From Diplosphaera chodatii (taxonomy: Eukaryota; Chlorophyta; Trebouxiophyceae; Prasiolales; Stichococcaceae), in NCBI GenBank assembly GCA_032358165.1, contig JAALGY010000020.1:1-64000 (forward strand): DNA of 64,000 nucleotides. Reading direction: 5' to 3'. This document shows, piece after piece, positions 11,861 through 24,609 of the stretch (the stretch's first letter is position 1; each line of letters opens with the position of its first letter). The notes below the pieces were generated by a model. It saw nothing but the letters and a program-made list of their open reading frames with translations. It did not search any database and was not told the DNA's origin. Both the position numbers and the translations under genes were made by a program.

Positions 11861-14800
11861 CGGCATTATTACTGCTATTTCCCTTGCATCTTGACCTTCT
11901 TTAGGAGCCCCGCCCTCCAACATGGAGCTAATGCAGCGTGCACGCATCATTTGACCGAGTGGTAACGCATCATGGTCTCTACAGGATGCTAGACATATGC
12001 CATGAGACGTGTGGTTGTGGCCCGTGGGTCAGTTGCACCTGGGACCAGTTTGCGCCATCCCAACCTGAGTGCAGTGCCTTTTGGCCCACAGCGCACGCGG
12101 GACGCAAACCAACTTCCTAGTCGATATATATCACTCCTAGGATGCCATGCGTGTGGCGCCCGGGCCTCGCCACCTCCCATGCAGCTGGTGAGGCGGCCTC
12201 CAGTGCCATGGTTGTGAAGGACGGTGGCCCGGTGCACTGAGAGCGGCCGCGGCGCCGCTGAACTTCTGAAGCCTCTCTGTTATGCATATGATAGCTACTG
12301 TAGGCGGGGCGAGGCGCTGCGGTGTGTGTGGCAGGTGGCTGGCCTCGGGAAGTCGGATCCGCCACCCGCCAGCCCCCCTAAGTAGGCACCAGCAACAAGC
12401 AGATGGGTTGTTTATCAGTCAGGCCAGGACTGTGTGTGGCGCTGCAGAAACACAGGCAGTGCCGCCCTCTGCTGCAGCGCAGCCCGTCATCAAGTGCAGC
12501 AACGGATGGCGACGCCAGCGGCATATGCGACTGCACAGCGTGGCGCCAGCTGCAAACAGCCAGCTTGCAGACGCAGCCGCTTAACGACCAGCAGAAGCTG
12601 CAGGTCAGAAACGGGACCACTTCAGCATGCATCGCTGCCAGGTGTTCGTTGCATTGCTGACACTTTCGAGCTTCAAAGCGTTGCGCCACTCTGATTCAGC
12701 GCCAATGTGCCACCTGGTCATGCGTCGGCTGTGTTTCATCGTATCCCACTCGTTCTTGCAGGCGATGTGGAGCCGCAGGCGTCACATTGCACCCTGTGCT
12801 GGCCTATGTGGGAAGCCGGGTCTGCGGCCGGCGACCCGTTCGCCGCCAGCGTGGCAAACTCTGGCGGTCTACGAAGCAAAAAGCATCAGCTACGCGGCGT
12901 ACGGCTACCTGTAGCAGCCATCTGGCAAGCCCATGCGTTGGTGAGGGCTGCATGCCACACCCTTGTACAGCTGCTGGATCAGTTTCCTGATGCGAGACCT
13001 CCACGCAGTTTCGGCCGCTGTGCCAGCATATCATTGACAGCAGCCATCACAAGTCCCGCCATCACCAGGGGCCCGCTGCGGCTGTGCCACCAGCGCCGGC
13101 TCGGACTCGTGCAACACCGCGCTCTCTGGGGTGCAGGGCGCTGCGTGTGTGGCGGGGCGCCCACCCCCCGGACCAGCGTTGGCACCGCCCTCGACCTGGA
13201 AACAGTTCAGCGGGTGCGCAGCTTGCCCTGGGATATACATGCCTATACCTTCCTGCTGCACGTTTTGATTTCCGTCATTGCTCTATCCCAGCAACCCAGA
13301 CACCATGTGTGCCAGCCTTGCCAGACAAGGCCCCTGGCAGCTTGCAGTACAGTCATACTGCAGAATACGTAGTCCAGTTGTCGACTGTCTACCCTCGTGA
13401 CCGCAGATCAGTGGCACAGGGCAGCACGACATCGTATCTTCAGGTCGACGGCAAGGTCATCCAGCGCCGCCTGCCGTCATCCGCAGCCGTTCCGAGGCGC
13501 CCTGCACTCGCAGGGTATTGTCAGGCACGCACACAGAGCGGCGCTACTCAGCTACTTGTGACCCACAGTCATGTATAGCACGGTCTGGATGCACTACATC
13601 ATGGATGTATGTGCGAAGCATCTGCAGAGCATCGTGTGCATGGCCTACAGCATCACACTGCTGCTTCGGCTTTTGCAGAACTGTTGCACAACGGCGCCCA
13701 GCTGAACGACTGGAAGCGGGAAGGTGCTCAATGGCGCCACCCCGGCATCCTTCACCGCCGCCACGCAGCGCCGCCTAGAGTGAACATGAAGGTAAGCAGC
13801 ATAATCCGGGTCGCCTTCCATTCGTCTGCACCTGCGACTGGTGTTCAAGCACAGCCGCTCTGCTGACACCATGTGGCACCATACTTCTGCCAAGTATGAC
13901 AGCCCCTGGTGCTGACTCCCTGTTCTGCTTTGCAGGCGCCGATGGTAGTACTCAGCGCACGCTGTTATTCTGTACGCCGCCAAGGTAGGCTTTGTTTGTA
14001 CTGTTGAGCTTGCAGCCAGGGTGGCCATGCTGCTCATGTATCTGTTGGTCATAGGAGCTAGCGTGATGCACGTCAGGGTGACGCCCTCGCAACAGACGCT
14101 GCCATTGAACTGCAGGCCACCATGTGGACCTGCAGCACCTGGGGGTGCTGCGGGCGCTCTCCTACCAGCAGGTCGCAGAGGCGGCTGCGACGGAGGGGCG
14201 GCGGTGAGCGGGGGCAAACGGACCAGCGCACCGTGCGGCTACGACGGCAAGGGCCTCGCTTCAAATGCTGCAGGACAACATGATCAGCAGCGCAGAGATG
14301 CTGTCACGCCCAGCTGCAGATGGTGATGACGCGAGGCCAGCGTCCGCCAGGTGAATGTGTTCCTCAAACGTAGATGGTCGTGGGCCTCTGTTGCATGCTG
14401 CATAACGGTCCGTTTTTGCCCGTGCGCATCGCAACCTCACAAGATTGGACACGGTTAGTGATATGGTGGACACGCATGACAGAAACCCCATGTGAAATGC
14501 ATCAATGAGCCGATGTGCTGAGCACATGCCGGTCACCTGCAGGAGCTACATCCTGCTGGACACCAGCCTCGCCTCGGGCAGGCACCCATCCTGCCGCCGC
14601 CTGTGCAGCATGGCGGCGCACATCCTGCCGCCCATCCTGTGCAACAAGGTGTCAACGTTTTAGCGCCCGGGTCTGCGCAGCTGTGTGCCCTCAGATGTGG
14701 CCTGTTTCATAGCGTGTCCAAAGTCTGCAGCCCGCGCCGCGACGCTGTGCGTGATGTCTGCTTCTGCTGACTCTGCAGGAGCAGGCGCATAGGCTGGCAC

Positions 14801-15600
14801 CACCGGCTGGCAGAATCCCGGCACGGCGGCGGTGCGGTGCAAGGTCTGCAAGGGGGCCATCCCAGCAGCGACGGCCTTGGGGCGGCGGTCTAGAATAGTG
14901 TCAATCCGGATGCTCTGCCAGCGACAGCGGCAGACTCCAGCGGATGTTTCGGGAACAGCCGAGTACGCACAAGCAACAGACCTTGCGTGATGGGCATCTG
15001 AACCTGTGATCAGTTTGTGTGCTGAAACGGGTGGAATGTGGACACCCTGAAGGGGCTATGACACCGTGCTGACAGCTGGTCTTCACATCGCCGATGCGGA
15101 AATGGTGGCATGCTACCAAAGCAACACCCCAGCTTATCACCGAAACAGCTACCAGTAGACTGCCGATCTTTGTGCCACAACATGCTTTGGCGGTCATGAC
15201 AGGATTGCACCAAAGGCTCCTGTGACTGTTATCTGACAATCAAGTGAAGGCCGCCTGCTAGATGTATCAGCATTGCCATCCATCACTGCTGCCGCTGATT
15301 GCTGCGCCACTGCTGCCGGCAGAAGCTAAAGAGCAGGGCTCGTACAAAGCTGGGGCGTGCCTTCCCGGTCTGGCTGCACGCAGGGCGCACAGCAGATGAT
15401 CTGCACGCACCCTACAAGCACACCAGTACAACACATCACATGACAGGCTTGTACAGGCACAAGAAGTGACGCCGCCGCAAGGCACTGAGCCTGCCTGGAT
15501 GTGCCCAGGCTGACTGCCACCCCTGCTGAGCCTGTCCGCCGGCAGCCGCCACTCTGGCTGCGCACCATCCACCGCTGCGACCCTGATCCCGCCAGCCAGC
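11861..15600. other. GC-rich spacer with weak exon-like pieces, no firm gene
   Basis: Base composition is more GC-rich than in the preceding block. Several short + strand segments are flanked by plausible acceptors and donors and have protein-like composition: about 13693-13731 (ELLHNGAQLNDWKREG), 13936-13985, 14119-14200 (HHVDLQHLGVLRALSYQQVA), 14263-14350 and 14540-14650 (SYILLDTSLASG). I could not link them in a consistent phase, and no family is recognised. The longest ORF (12707-13372) has biased composition and overlaps equally long antisense ORFs, so it is not called. Confidence 0.3.
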
Positions 15601-15639
15601 CCTGGCGCCTGTGCAGTTGATCAACGACATGGCTGAGAG

Positions 15640-18600
15640 CCCTGCACTTGCCCCAGGTGTGCAAACACAGCACTGAACAGACGCTACGGGACCCACAGAA
15701 CAGCCTGATGCCAGGGTTGCAGCTATGCCAGCTCTTTGTAGCTGCGAAAGTGGCACGAAACGGTGCCAGGAACATGGCAAATGCCACTACAGCTCGCGCG
15801 ATCTTCCTGGCCCGCCGGGCGGACGCCGCCACTAAAATCTGCCCCACAAGCGCACCTGCGGGACCCATAGCATGCCTTGACACCATGGCCCAGTCATTGC
15901 CAGCTCTTTGCAGCAGCAAAACTGGCACAAAACACTACTGGAGGCATGGCAGGCAGCAGCACAGTTTGCCTGATCCTACCGAAATCCTCCGAGCGCCGCT
16001 GCGGCTGCTCATATGCTGAAAGGCGCCTGTCTGACCCACGCAAACTGCTGACGCACTGCGAGCCATTGGCAATGGCTCACTCTATGCCCAGCTCTTTCCA
16101 TCCAGCAGCAAACGTGGCATAGAACAGAGCTGGAACGATGGCAAACACATGCACAGCTCGTGCGATCCTCACCAGATCGGCCCACCGCCGCAGCTGCTGC
16201 TGTGCATGTGCTGATGAAGGGCGCCTGCGGGACGCACAGAATGCCCTGATGGCGTGGCTGCATCTCTGCCAACTCCTTGCAACAGCAGCAACGGAACCAC
16301 ACCATCGCTGAAACAGGGGCAAGCACAAGCAGGGCCCACGTGATCCTCACCAGACCGGCCCACCGCTGCTGCCGCTGTGCAAGTGCTGATGAAGGGCGCC
16401 TGCAAGGCCCGACAGAACGCCTTGATTGAGTGGCTGATTCTATGCTAGCTCTTTGCAGGAGCACGGCTGGCATGAAAGAGTGCCAAGTCGATGGCAGAAG
16501 CAGCCATAGCTCTTCTGATCCTCACCAGATCGGCCCGCCGCCGCTGCCGCTATGTGACTGCTGAAACGGCTGCCTGCATGACGCATAAAACTCCCTGATG
16601 GCGTGGCTGAATCTACGCCAACTCCTTACAGCAGCAACAGTGGCCCACACCATCGCTGACCCAGGGGCAAGCACAAGCACAGCCCGCCTGATCCTCACCA
16701 GACCGGCCCACCGCTGCTGTTGTTGTGCAGGTGCTGATTAAGGGCGCTTGCAAGGCCCGACAGAACGCCTTGATGGCGTGGCTGAATCCACGCCAGCTCC
16801 TTACAGCAACAGCAGTGGCCCACTCCATCGCTGAAACAGGGGCAAGCACAAGCACAGCTCGTCTGATCCTCACCAGATCGGCCGTTGCTGCTGTGCAGGT
16901 GCTGACGAAAGGTGCCTGCGGGACACGTCAGAACGCCCTTATGCCATTGCCCAAACATTGCCAGCTCGTCGCAACAGCAACAGTGGCACGAAACCATGCT
17001 AGGACGATGGTACCTGCCAGCATACCGCGCCTGATCCTCCCGCTATGCCATGTCACACCTGCCGCTGCACAAGCTCCAGACGGGGGCGCCTGCGGACCCA
17101 CAGAACAGCCCTGATACCATGCCCCACACTATGCCAGCTCTTTGCAGCAGTATTAATGGCACGATACAGTGCTAGGAACATGACAACTGCCACCACAGCT
17201 TGCACGATCTTCCCGGGACGCCGGGCGGATGCCGCCACTGAAATCTGCCCAACAATGCGCGCCTGCGGGGCCCATAGCATGTGATCATGCCACGCCCCAC
17301 ACTATGCCACCTCTTTGCAGCTATGAAATTGGCACGAAACGGTGCCAGGAACATGGCAGACACAAGCAGAGCTTACATAAACCTCGGAGCAAGCCGGGCG
17401 GACGCCGCCGCTATGCATCTGCCCAAACCCGCGCCTGCGGGACCCACAGCAGTGGAGCAATGCAGTCATGCAGTCATGCAGTGGAGCAAGCTACGCCGCA
17501 TCTTTCCAATAGCAACAGTGGCCCAGAACAGTGCTGAAACAGGGGCAAGCACAAGCACAGCTCGTACGATCCTCAGGAAACTGGCTCACCGCCGAAACTG
17601 CTGTGGAAGTGCTGATGAAGGGCGCCTGCGGGACGCACAGAACACCCTGATGGCGTGGCTGAGTCCATGCCAGCTCCTCGTAGCAGCAACAGTGGCACGA
17701 AACAGTGCCAGGACGATGGCAAGCATCAGCAGAGCTCGCATGATCCTCAGGAAACTGGCTCACCGCTGCTGCTGCTATGCATGTGCTGATGAAGGGCGCC
17801 TGCGGGTCCCAGAGACTGCCCTCATACCATGCCCCACGCTGTGCCACCTCTTCACAATACCACCAGTGGCCTAGACCATTGCTGAATCAGTGGCAAGCAC
17901 GAGCATAGCTCGCCTGATCTTCCTAGGATGCCGGGCGGACGCCGCAACTGAGCATCTGCCCAAAACCGTGTCAGCAGGACCCGACAGAACGCCTTGATGG
18001 CATGGCTGGATCTGTGCCACCGCTTTCCAGTAGCAACAGTGGCCCACACCATCGCTGAAACAGGGGCAAGCACAAGCAGAGCCTGCCTGATCCTGCCCAG
18101 ATCAGCGCGCGCCGCCGCTGCTCTGTGGATGCCGATGAAAGGCGCCTGCGGGACCCGACAGAAAGCCTGATGGCGTGGCGCAACGATTGCCAGCTCTTCC
18201 CAGCAGCATATATATCCCGAGACAGTGCCGAAAAAGCGGCAGGCACGAGCACAGTTTGCCTGATTCTACCGAAAGCCTCCGAGCGCCGCTGCGGCTGCAC
18301 ATATGCTGAAAAGGCGCCTGTCTGACCCACTAAAACTGCTGACGCAATGGCTCACTCAATGCCCAGCTCCTTGGAGCAGCAGCGGCACCCCACTGCAGTG
18401 CTGCAACGATGGCAACTTCCAGCATAGCTCGCATGATCCTGCCCGGGCGGCCGGCCGTCACCGCTGCTATGCATCTGCTCAAATCCGCGCCTGCAGGAGA
18501 GGTGACATGTCATGACGATGTGGTGCGGCCATGCCAGCTCTTTGCAGCAGCACAGGTGGCACAAAATGCCAGGACGATGGCAGAAGCAACCACAGCTCTT

Positions 18601-18850
18601 CTGATCCTCACGTCACCAGATCGACCCGCCGCCGCTGCCGCCATGTGACTGCTGAAACGGCTGCCTGCGGGACCCAACAGAAAGCCCTGATGCCATGGCC
18701 CAGCGACGCCGTCTCTTTACAGCAGCAAAGGTACACCACCGCAGCGCTGGAGCCGTGGCAAACACGAGCACAGCCCACATGATCCTCAGGAAACTGGCTC
18801 ACCGCTGCTGCTGCTTCTGTGCAAGTGCTGATGTATTCTGCAGGGGAACA
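15640..18850. repeat. Satellite array A, about 175-bp unit, about 18 copies
   Basis: A diverged tandem array. Using the recurring word around GCCAGCTCTTTGCAGCAGC as anchor, copies start near 15722, 15898, 16086, 16266, 16442, 15 more or less evenly spaced positions onward through 16615, 16791, 16958, 17134, 17305, 17492, 17669, 17842, 18017, 18189, 18360, 18533 and 18707. Spacing is mostly 171-177 bp, with three longer steps of 180-188. Each unit also carries a GATCCTCAC-like block and a GGGCGCCTGCGGGAC-like block. Copies are visibly diverged. The many overlapping ORFs on both strands are by-products of the repeat; none looks like a gene. Confidence 0.9.
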
Positions 18851-19349
18851 TGCCAGCTCTCTGTTTCCATGTGAGTTGACACAGCAAAGGATTGGTGACA
18901 CCAAGCGCGCAGACTCATGATCCATCGACCCACCAGAGCTACAATGAATGACGTGTATTGCCGCTGATGAATGTGACTGAGACACACACATACACCGGTA
19001 CACTTCAACACCAACAGCCAAGAGCAGCTGCGTTGATGCTTCTCAGGATCAGGGCCATGCCATTGGCAGCCAGTATTTGCATGGTGCGACTTGCAGGCCA
19101 GCCCACCGCCGCTCTCACGGTGCTGGGCGGCTGAGCCGGCGTATCAATATCGAAAGCACCACGGACCGGTGGCGCCCATCCCCAACCTGCATGCAGCACA
19201 CCGGCACCCTGGTGTCTTTGATAGTCAAGTCCATGTCATGGGCAGCTAGAATGCACACCAGACAGATGGCAGACCGTCCCACCACCACTCTCATGTCACT
19301 CAGCAACTGAGCGCACCTGACCTGGGAGCAGTGCACAATGACACATCCG

Positions 19350-21150
19350 CGCAAGGCCACCCTGCAGCCACCGCCGCCGCCGTGCCTGTATCAGGACATG
19401 AAGACCATCTCTCAGGCCGTGCAGAACCACTGCCACCATGTGCAGAACCATGCACAAGCCATGCTGGCAGCGCATCACCTGACAGCCGGTCACTGGTGGG
19501 ATGGGGCAGCAAAAGGCACCCCCCACCCCACCCTGCAGCCACCGCAGGCGCAACCCCTGTATCAGCACATGTATAACATCCCCAACGCTGTGCAGAACCA
19601 CTGCTATCAGGTTCAGAACCTGTCATGAACCAGGATGGCAGCGCACCACCGGAACCCTGTTGAAACTCGGATAGTAGGGCAGCAGAAGCCGCCACCAGCC
19701 CACCCTGGAGCCACCGCCGTGGCCGTGCCTGTATTACCAGATATAAAACATCCCCAAAGCTATGCAGAACCATTGCGAACATGCCCAGAACCACGTCCAA
19801 AACAGCCGTGGCAGCGCATCATCTGAGACCCGTGCAATGCGGGTAGGGGGGATGGCAGGGAGGCTGGCCCCAGCCCACCCTGCATCCACCGCAGCTGCCA
19901 TGCCTGTGCCAGGACCTGTAAGACGACTCCAAAGCTGTGCAGAACCACTCGCAGCATGCGCAGAACCAGTCATGAGCCATGCTGACAGCGCACCATCCGA
20001 ACCCCATCAAATGCTGGAAGGAGGGCTTGCTTGAGATGTCCCCAGGCCCACCCTGGAGCCACCGCCGCCGCCATGCCTGTACCAGGACATGATCACCGAC
20101 CACAAAGCTGTGCAGAACCACTGCGAGCATGTGCAGAACCACGTTCAAAGCACAATGGCAGCGGCACCACCTGAACCCCGTCACAATGCGGACGACAGGG
20201 CAGCAGATGATGCCCCCCAGGCCCACCCTGGAGCCACCGCCGCCGCCGTGCCTGTATCGGAACACGAAGGCCATCTCCCAGACCGTGCAAAACCACTGCG
20301 AACATGCGCAGAACCACGTCCAAAAGAATGACAGCGCATCACCCGGAAAATCGCTCAGTGGTGAAAGTTGATCAGCAGACGACGGCGCCCCACAGCCCGC
20401 CCTGGGGCCATTGTCATCGCCATTGCTGTGTTAGGACATGAACACCATCCACAAAGCTGTGCAGAACCACTTCGATCATGCGCAGAACCAGTCACAAGCC
20501 AAGCCGGCAGCGCACCTCCGGAACCCTGTTGCAACTCGGATAGCAGGGCAGCTGAAGCCCGGTCCCAGCCCACCCCGGAGCCACCGCCGCCGCCGTGCCT
20601 GTATCAGGACATGATCACCGTCCACAAAGCCGTGCAGAACCACTGCCACAACGTGCAGAACCACGTCCAAAACACAGTGGCAGCGCACCATCCAACTACC
20701 GTTGGGTGTTGAGAAGAGGGCGGCACCTGACCGCCTACAGCTCCCCTCCGAAGCCAGCGCCCACGCCCTGCCTGTATCACAGCATCGAAACCATGTCCCA
20801 GGCTGGGCAGAACCACTCGCACAATGTGCTGGACCGCGCGCCAAGCACGCCAGCAGCGCATCACCTGAAACCTGGGCCGACACCGATAGCAGGGCAGCAG
20901 ATGGTGGGCCCCAAGGCCGCCCTTGGGGACACTGCCGCGACTGTGCCCGTGTCTGGACATGAAAACCATCCCCAGCGCTGCACAGAACCACTGCTATCAG
21001 GGTCAGAACCAGGCACGAGCCACGATGGCAGCGCGTCACCTGCACACCGTTTGGTACCGCTCAAAACACAACAGTCTGCTGCCGCCAGACCACCCTGCAG
21101 CCACAGCCAGGGCAGTCCGTGTATCAAAAGGACTTCCAGAGGCGTCCCAC
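19350..21150. repeat. Satellite array B, about 173-bp unit, about 11 copies
   Basis: A second tandem array, distinct in sequence from array A. Anchoring on the CACCCTGGAGCCACCGCC-like word gives starts near 19360, 19531, 19702, 19877, 20050, 20225, 20398, 20571, 20745, 20918 and 21091, a period of 171-175 bp. Each unit contains two copies of a GCAGAACCA word about 30 bp apart and a CAGCGCATCACCTG-like block. The array begins about 500 bp after array A ends. ORFs through it on both strands are repeat artefacts. Confidence 0.92.
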
Positions 21151-24100
21151 AGGCTTGCCAAAACCACTGGAAAGCTGAGCAGCGATGGGCTGTCCACATG
21201 ATTGACAAGCTTCGAACCTGCGAGGAGTCCACCGGCACCAGGTGAGCGCCCTGGGCAGCCACTTCATCCTGAAACCCAGTGTCAGGACGTCAAAGCTGGC
21301 CCACAAACAGCATCAAACCACTGTTCACAACTTCTGCACTTGAAGTGCAGAACCGTGCTCTCACCCAAAATGCCGACATGCCACCTGAAGACCGTCCGGC
21401 CAAGATGACACTTGAAGACGCCCTCGCCACAGCAACTTGCACGCTGCAAGGCCGCAAGTCAGCGCGAACATCGCGAAGCGTTCAGGGTGCTCAGCAGGCG
21501 ATGACAGATGTTGTCGATGCAATGTGGGCGCCGCATGATTGAGTACTGCTACTGCAATCTGCGCGCATCATGCATGCGCGACACTGGTGCAACAGGCCAT
21601 GGTCGTTGCACACCTGCAGCTGCACAGGCGTCCCCAATAGGGCGACTGCACAAGCGTGCTCAATCTTCTCAACGCGCTCCCGCTCTCGAAGCAATGTCGA
21701 TCTGGGCCAGCGAAGCAATGCACCGCTGGCCAAACAGCCGAACTTGCAGGTGCAAACAGGGATGCTGGATGTGGGGCGAGCTTCTGCATGTGCTGATGCT
21801 GTGCTAGATGCTGGTGTACAGCTGAAATGTGGCCCAGTGTATGTGCCATGGTCGAGGTTGGATGCGGGATTGCTTGTCCGAGAGCCTACCCCCTTGAAGG
21901 GCCGTAACAATGCAATCACTACTGGCCGCCATCTCATCCATCGGCGGTGGGTTTTGCTGAACCTTACGACAAGATGCAACTCCGCTGCATGCAGGGCCCC
22001 TACATCATCGAGTGGGTTACTGCTGATTCCAGAGCTGAAGGTGTTGCAGCTGTTACTCAACACTTCCACTCAACGCTAATACAGGCAGCAAATGAAGTGC
22101 ACGTCCGCCGCTGGGCAACTGGCCCAGCAGCACATCGCCCCAGCTGATCAGCTGACACAGCTTGCAGCGGGAAACCTGGCTGCCCAGCACGCGGCGGGAA
22201 ACCCGTTGGGCAGCCGCCGCAGGCCCGTGCACCAGCTCGCGGTGGCGCCTCGCGCCCCAGCAGGTGGGGCTCGCCGCTTGCCCGGGCTGCAAGGAGATCG
22301 ACCAAAGTGTCACGTCCACATGAAAGGCCACTGCGATCACGATGGCTGCCAGCCAGCAAGCATCATAGCCAACGACCCGCATGTCGCCGCCCTGCCTGCA
22401 GCCTTGGCGGCGACCAGCGCGTGCTTCAGCTGCACTGCTGGATCAACCTGGCGCACAGGTCAGGGTCAGGTGGACGGTGACAACAACACCAGCACCTTGA
22501 GCTCCCTAAAGCCAGCATGCCACACGCCCGGCAGCGGTCGTCTGCCCGGATAACGCCCGCGGCCCTCAGCCGAGCAGTCCGTCTGTGCAGCAGCTGCGCC
22601 ACCACAGCGGCTGCTGATGACACTATGCTGCGCTTCTCGCAGCAGCTGTTCCTAATGCACCTGCGTCTCTGACAGGTAGGCTTAGCACATGACTGGTCGA
22701 CACTGCAGCATGGTGTATGCCGAAATGATGGCCGCGCTGCATCTGGTAGGCAACACGCCGTCATCAGGAGCTGTCATGGGCTGTTGCAAAGGCCGCCAGC
22801 AAGCTCCATGCGTCACTGATGCGAAACCCACCTTTGGCAGCTCTTTCACCAAGCATCGAGCATGGTGGACGATGCCAGGCACGCAGGCAGGTGGCTGCCG
22901 GAAGGCGCCATGCAGCGCTGCCACGCGGGCTGCACCATTGCCTGCAGCCAGTAGGGCGTCAGGCTCTGCGCCAGATATGCACTGCACAGTCTCGCGCCGT
23001 CTGAATATAGCGTCTACAACAACCTCCTCGTTCTCGCAGTGGGCTAGCAGGGAGCCGGTGCACACGGCAACGGCATCTCCACCACTGCCACAGCCCATGT
23101 GCACACATACAGAGAGCGGCATGTCCATCAGGCATCATCGTCAACAACATGTGCTGCGAAGCATTCTCAACACCCTGGGCTGCGTGATTCTGAGCCTCAC
23201 ATGGCCGTGTTTGTGCGCGCTGCCAGACCGGAGCTCCAGACCGGAGCTCGAGCTTGTGCTGTCACAGCCGCCTGAAAAGATGCCTGCTCTTAGGTCGCCA
23301 GCTGCCACATCTTATCGGCCTGCAAACTCAGCAGCGGCAAGCTGGTGGTCACTGCACATCTCCTTCCAGACTGGTTTGTCTGATTCATTTGAGGGTTGCA
23401 ACGCACACAGCCAAGGCAAGGTAGGCACACCTTGCTCAGGGGCTGTCACCGCTGCTGCTGAGTGGATTGCTGCTGTCACAGCCACCCAGTGGTGCTGTCC
23501 AAGCAGCTCGAGCCGCTGCATGCTTGTGAGCCTCGCCCCTGCAGCCTGGATCATGTGACCGCAGCGTATGGTTCGGCAGCAGGTTGGTTGGCTACGGGCA
23601 CCCGGCCCGTCACTGGTGAAGTACTGTGGGTTTGTAGCCACGTTGCAATAGCTGCCTCCTCGTAGCTGTGCCCATCACCAGCACACATCACTGGCCGCTG
23701 CATCACCACCTGCATGGCAGACAGGCAGAACCCTCGGATGATTGCAGGAGCACGGAATGGAGATACAACAGATGGCTGCTGCAGAGGGGTCTACTGGTGC
23801 TGTTGAAGCCCATCTTGCTTGAGATGCCTCGGCATGTGCAAGACTACTGACCTTGGTCGTGCCGTACAACATCCACAGTGGTTGATGTCCTTGGTGATGT
23901 CGATGCTGCCGCATACTGAACTCTGGCTGCTGCTGGAGCTCGACTGGCCCTGAACGCTGGGCGCCACGTTGCACTGCTGTTCTGTTGAAGGGCAGGGCAG
24001 CTGCTTGCAACACCGCATCGTCCGCGTCGCTCGCATGCTGCATCTCGACCAGTGCGTCTGCTGCGCTGCAGGCGGCGCTGCTGGGCAGCAGTCCCTCTGC

Positions 24101-24609
24101 TGTGATGCTGAGCTCAGCATGTGCCAGCGGCTCTGCAGCGTGTAGGTGCACAGGAGCAGCCGCTGCAGCTGCAGCCTTCTTGCAAGAGTGCGATAATGTC
24201 ACCGCGAAGCCTGCAAGCAGACAGCAAGTTGCAAGCCTGCTTCGGAGCCATGAATCAATCTCCACCAACCCCTAACATGGCTGGGTGATGAGTGGTAGCA
24301 AGTCGGAGACGAAACATTCTAGCTGCAATAACTGGAAATGGTGCCCGCACAGCTAGCTCACGCGTGCCGCCAAGCTGCCAGCATTTCAACAGCCCTGGCA
24401 GCCGGCCGCCAGGTTTTCGATCAGCAGCGCATCTGTTGCTCAAGGATGAGGTACAGCACCACAGTCGACTATTAACAGAAATGCTGCCAGCAATGCTGAT
24501 GAAGCATGCATTATATGTTCAGTTGCCATCGAAGTCGAGAGTAGCACATAGCGTGCCGGCGGTGTCTGCACAGCCTGATGTTGGATCCATCAATGCTAGA
24601 ATGCCACCC
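21151..24609. other. Spacer between satellite B and Piezo, no gene supported
   Basis: No spliced gene could be supported. One + strand stretch at 21947-22100 reads as plausible protein (FAEPYDKMQLRCMQGPYIIE and onward) but has no partner exons. A 13-14 bp direct duplication (CAGACCGGAGCTC) lies near 23224-23251. The last part contains the 3' flank of the Piezo gene, whose stop codon is at 24610-24612. Confidence 0.4.

Noticed and set aside
1..12000. Zepp-type LINE or other retroelement, as known at ends of Chlorella chromosomes
   Set aside because: No reverse transcriptase, endonuclease or poly(A) tail is visible, and the first 3.2 kb splice as a normal multi-exon gene.
12707..13372. 221-codon ORF on the + strand
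   Set aside because: Its composition is biased, long ORFs overlap it on the other strand, and it crosses apparent splice motifs. GC-rich DNA produces such ORFs by chance.
19300..19800. 166-codon ORF on the - strand within satellite B
   Set aside because: It is a product of the tandem repeat. The same repeat units are open in several frames on both strands.
15640..21150. CRISPR-like array
   Set aside because: The units are about 173-175 bp, diverged along their whole length, with no short identical repeats and unique spacers, and the genome is eukaryotic.
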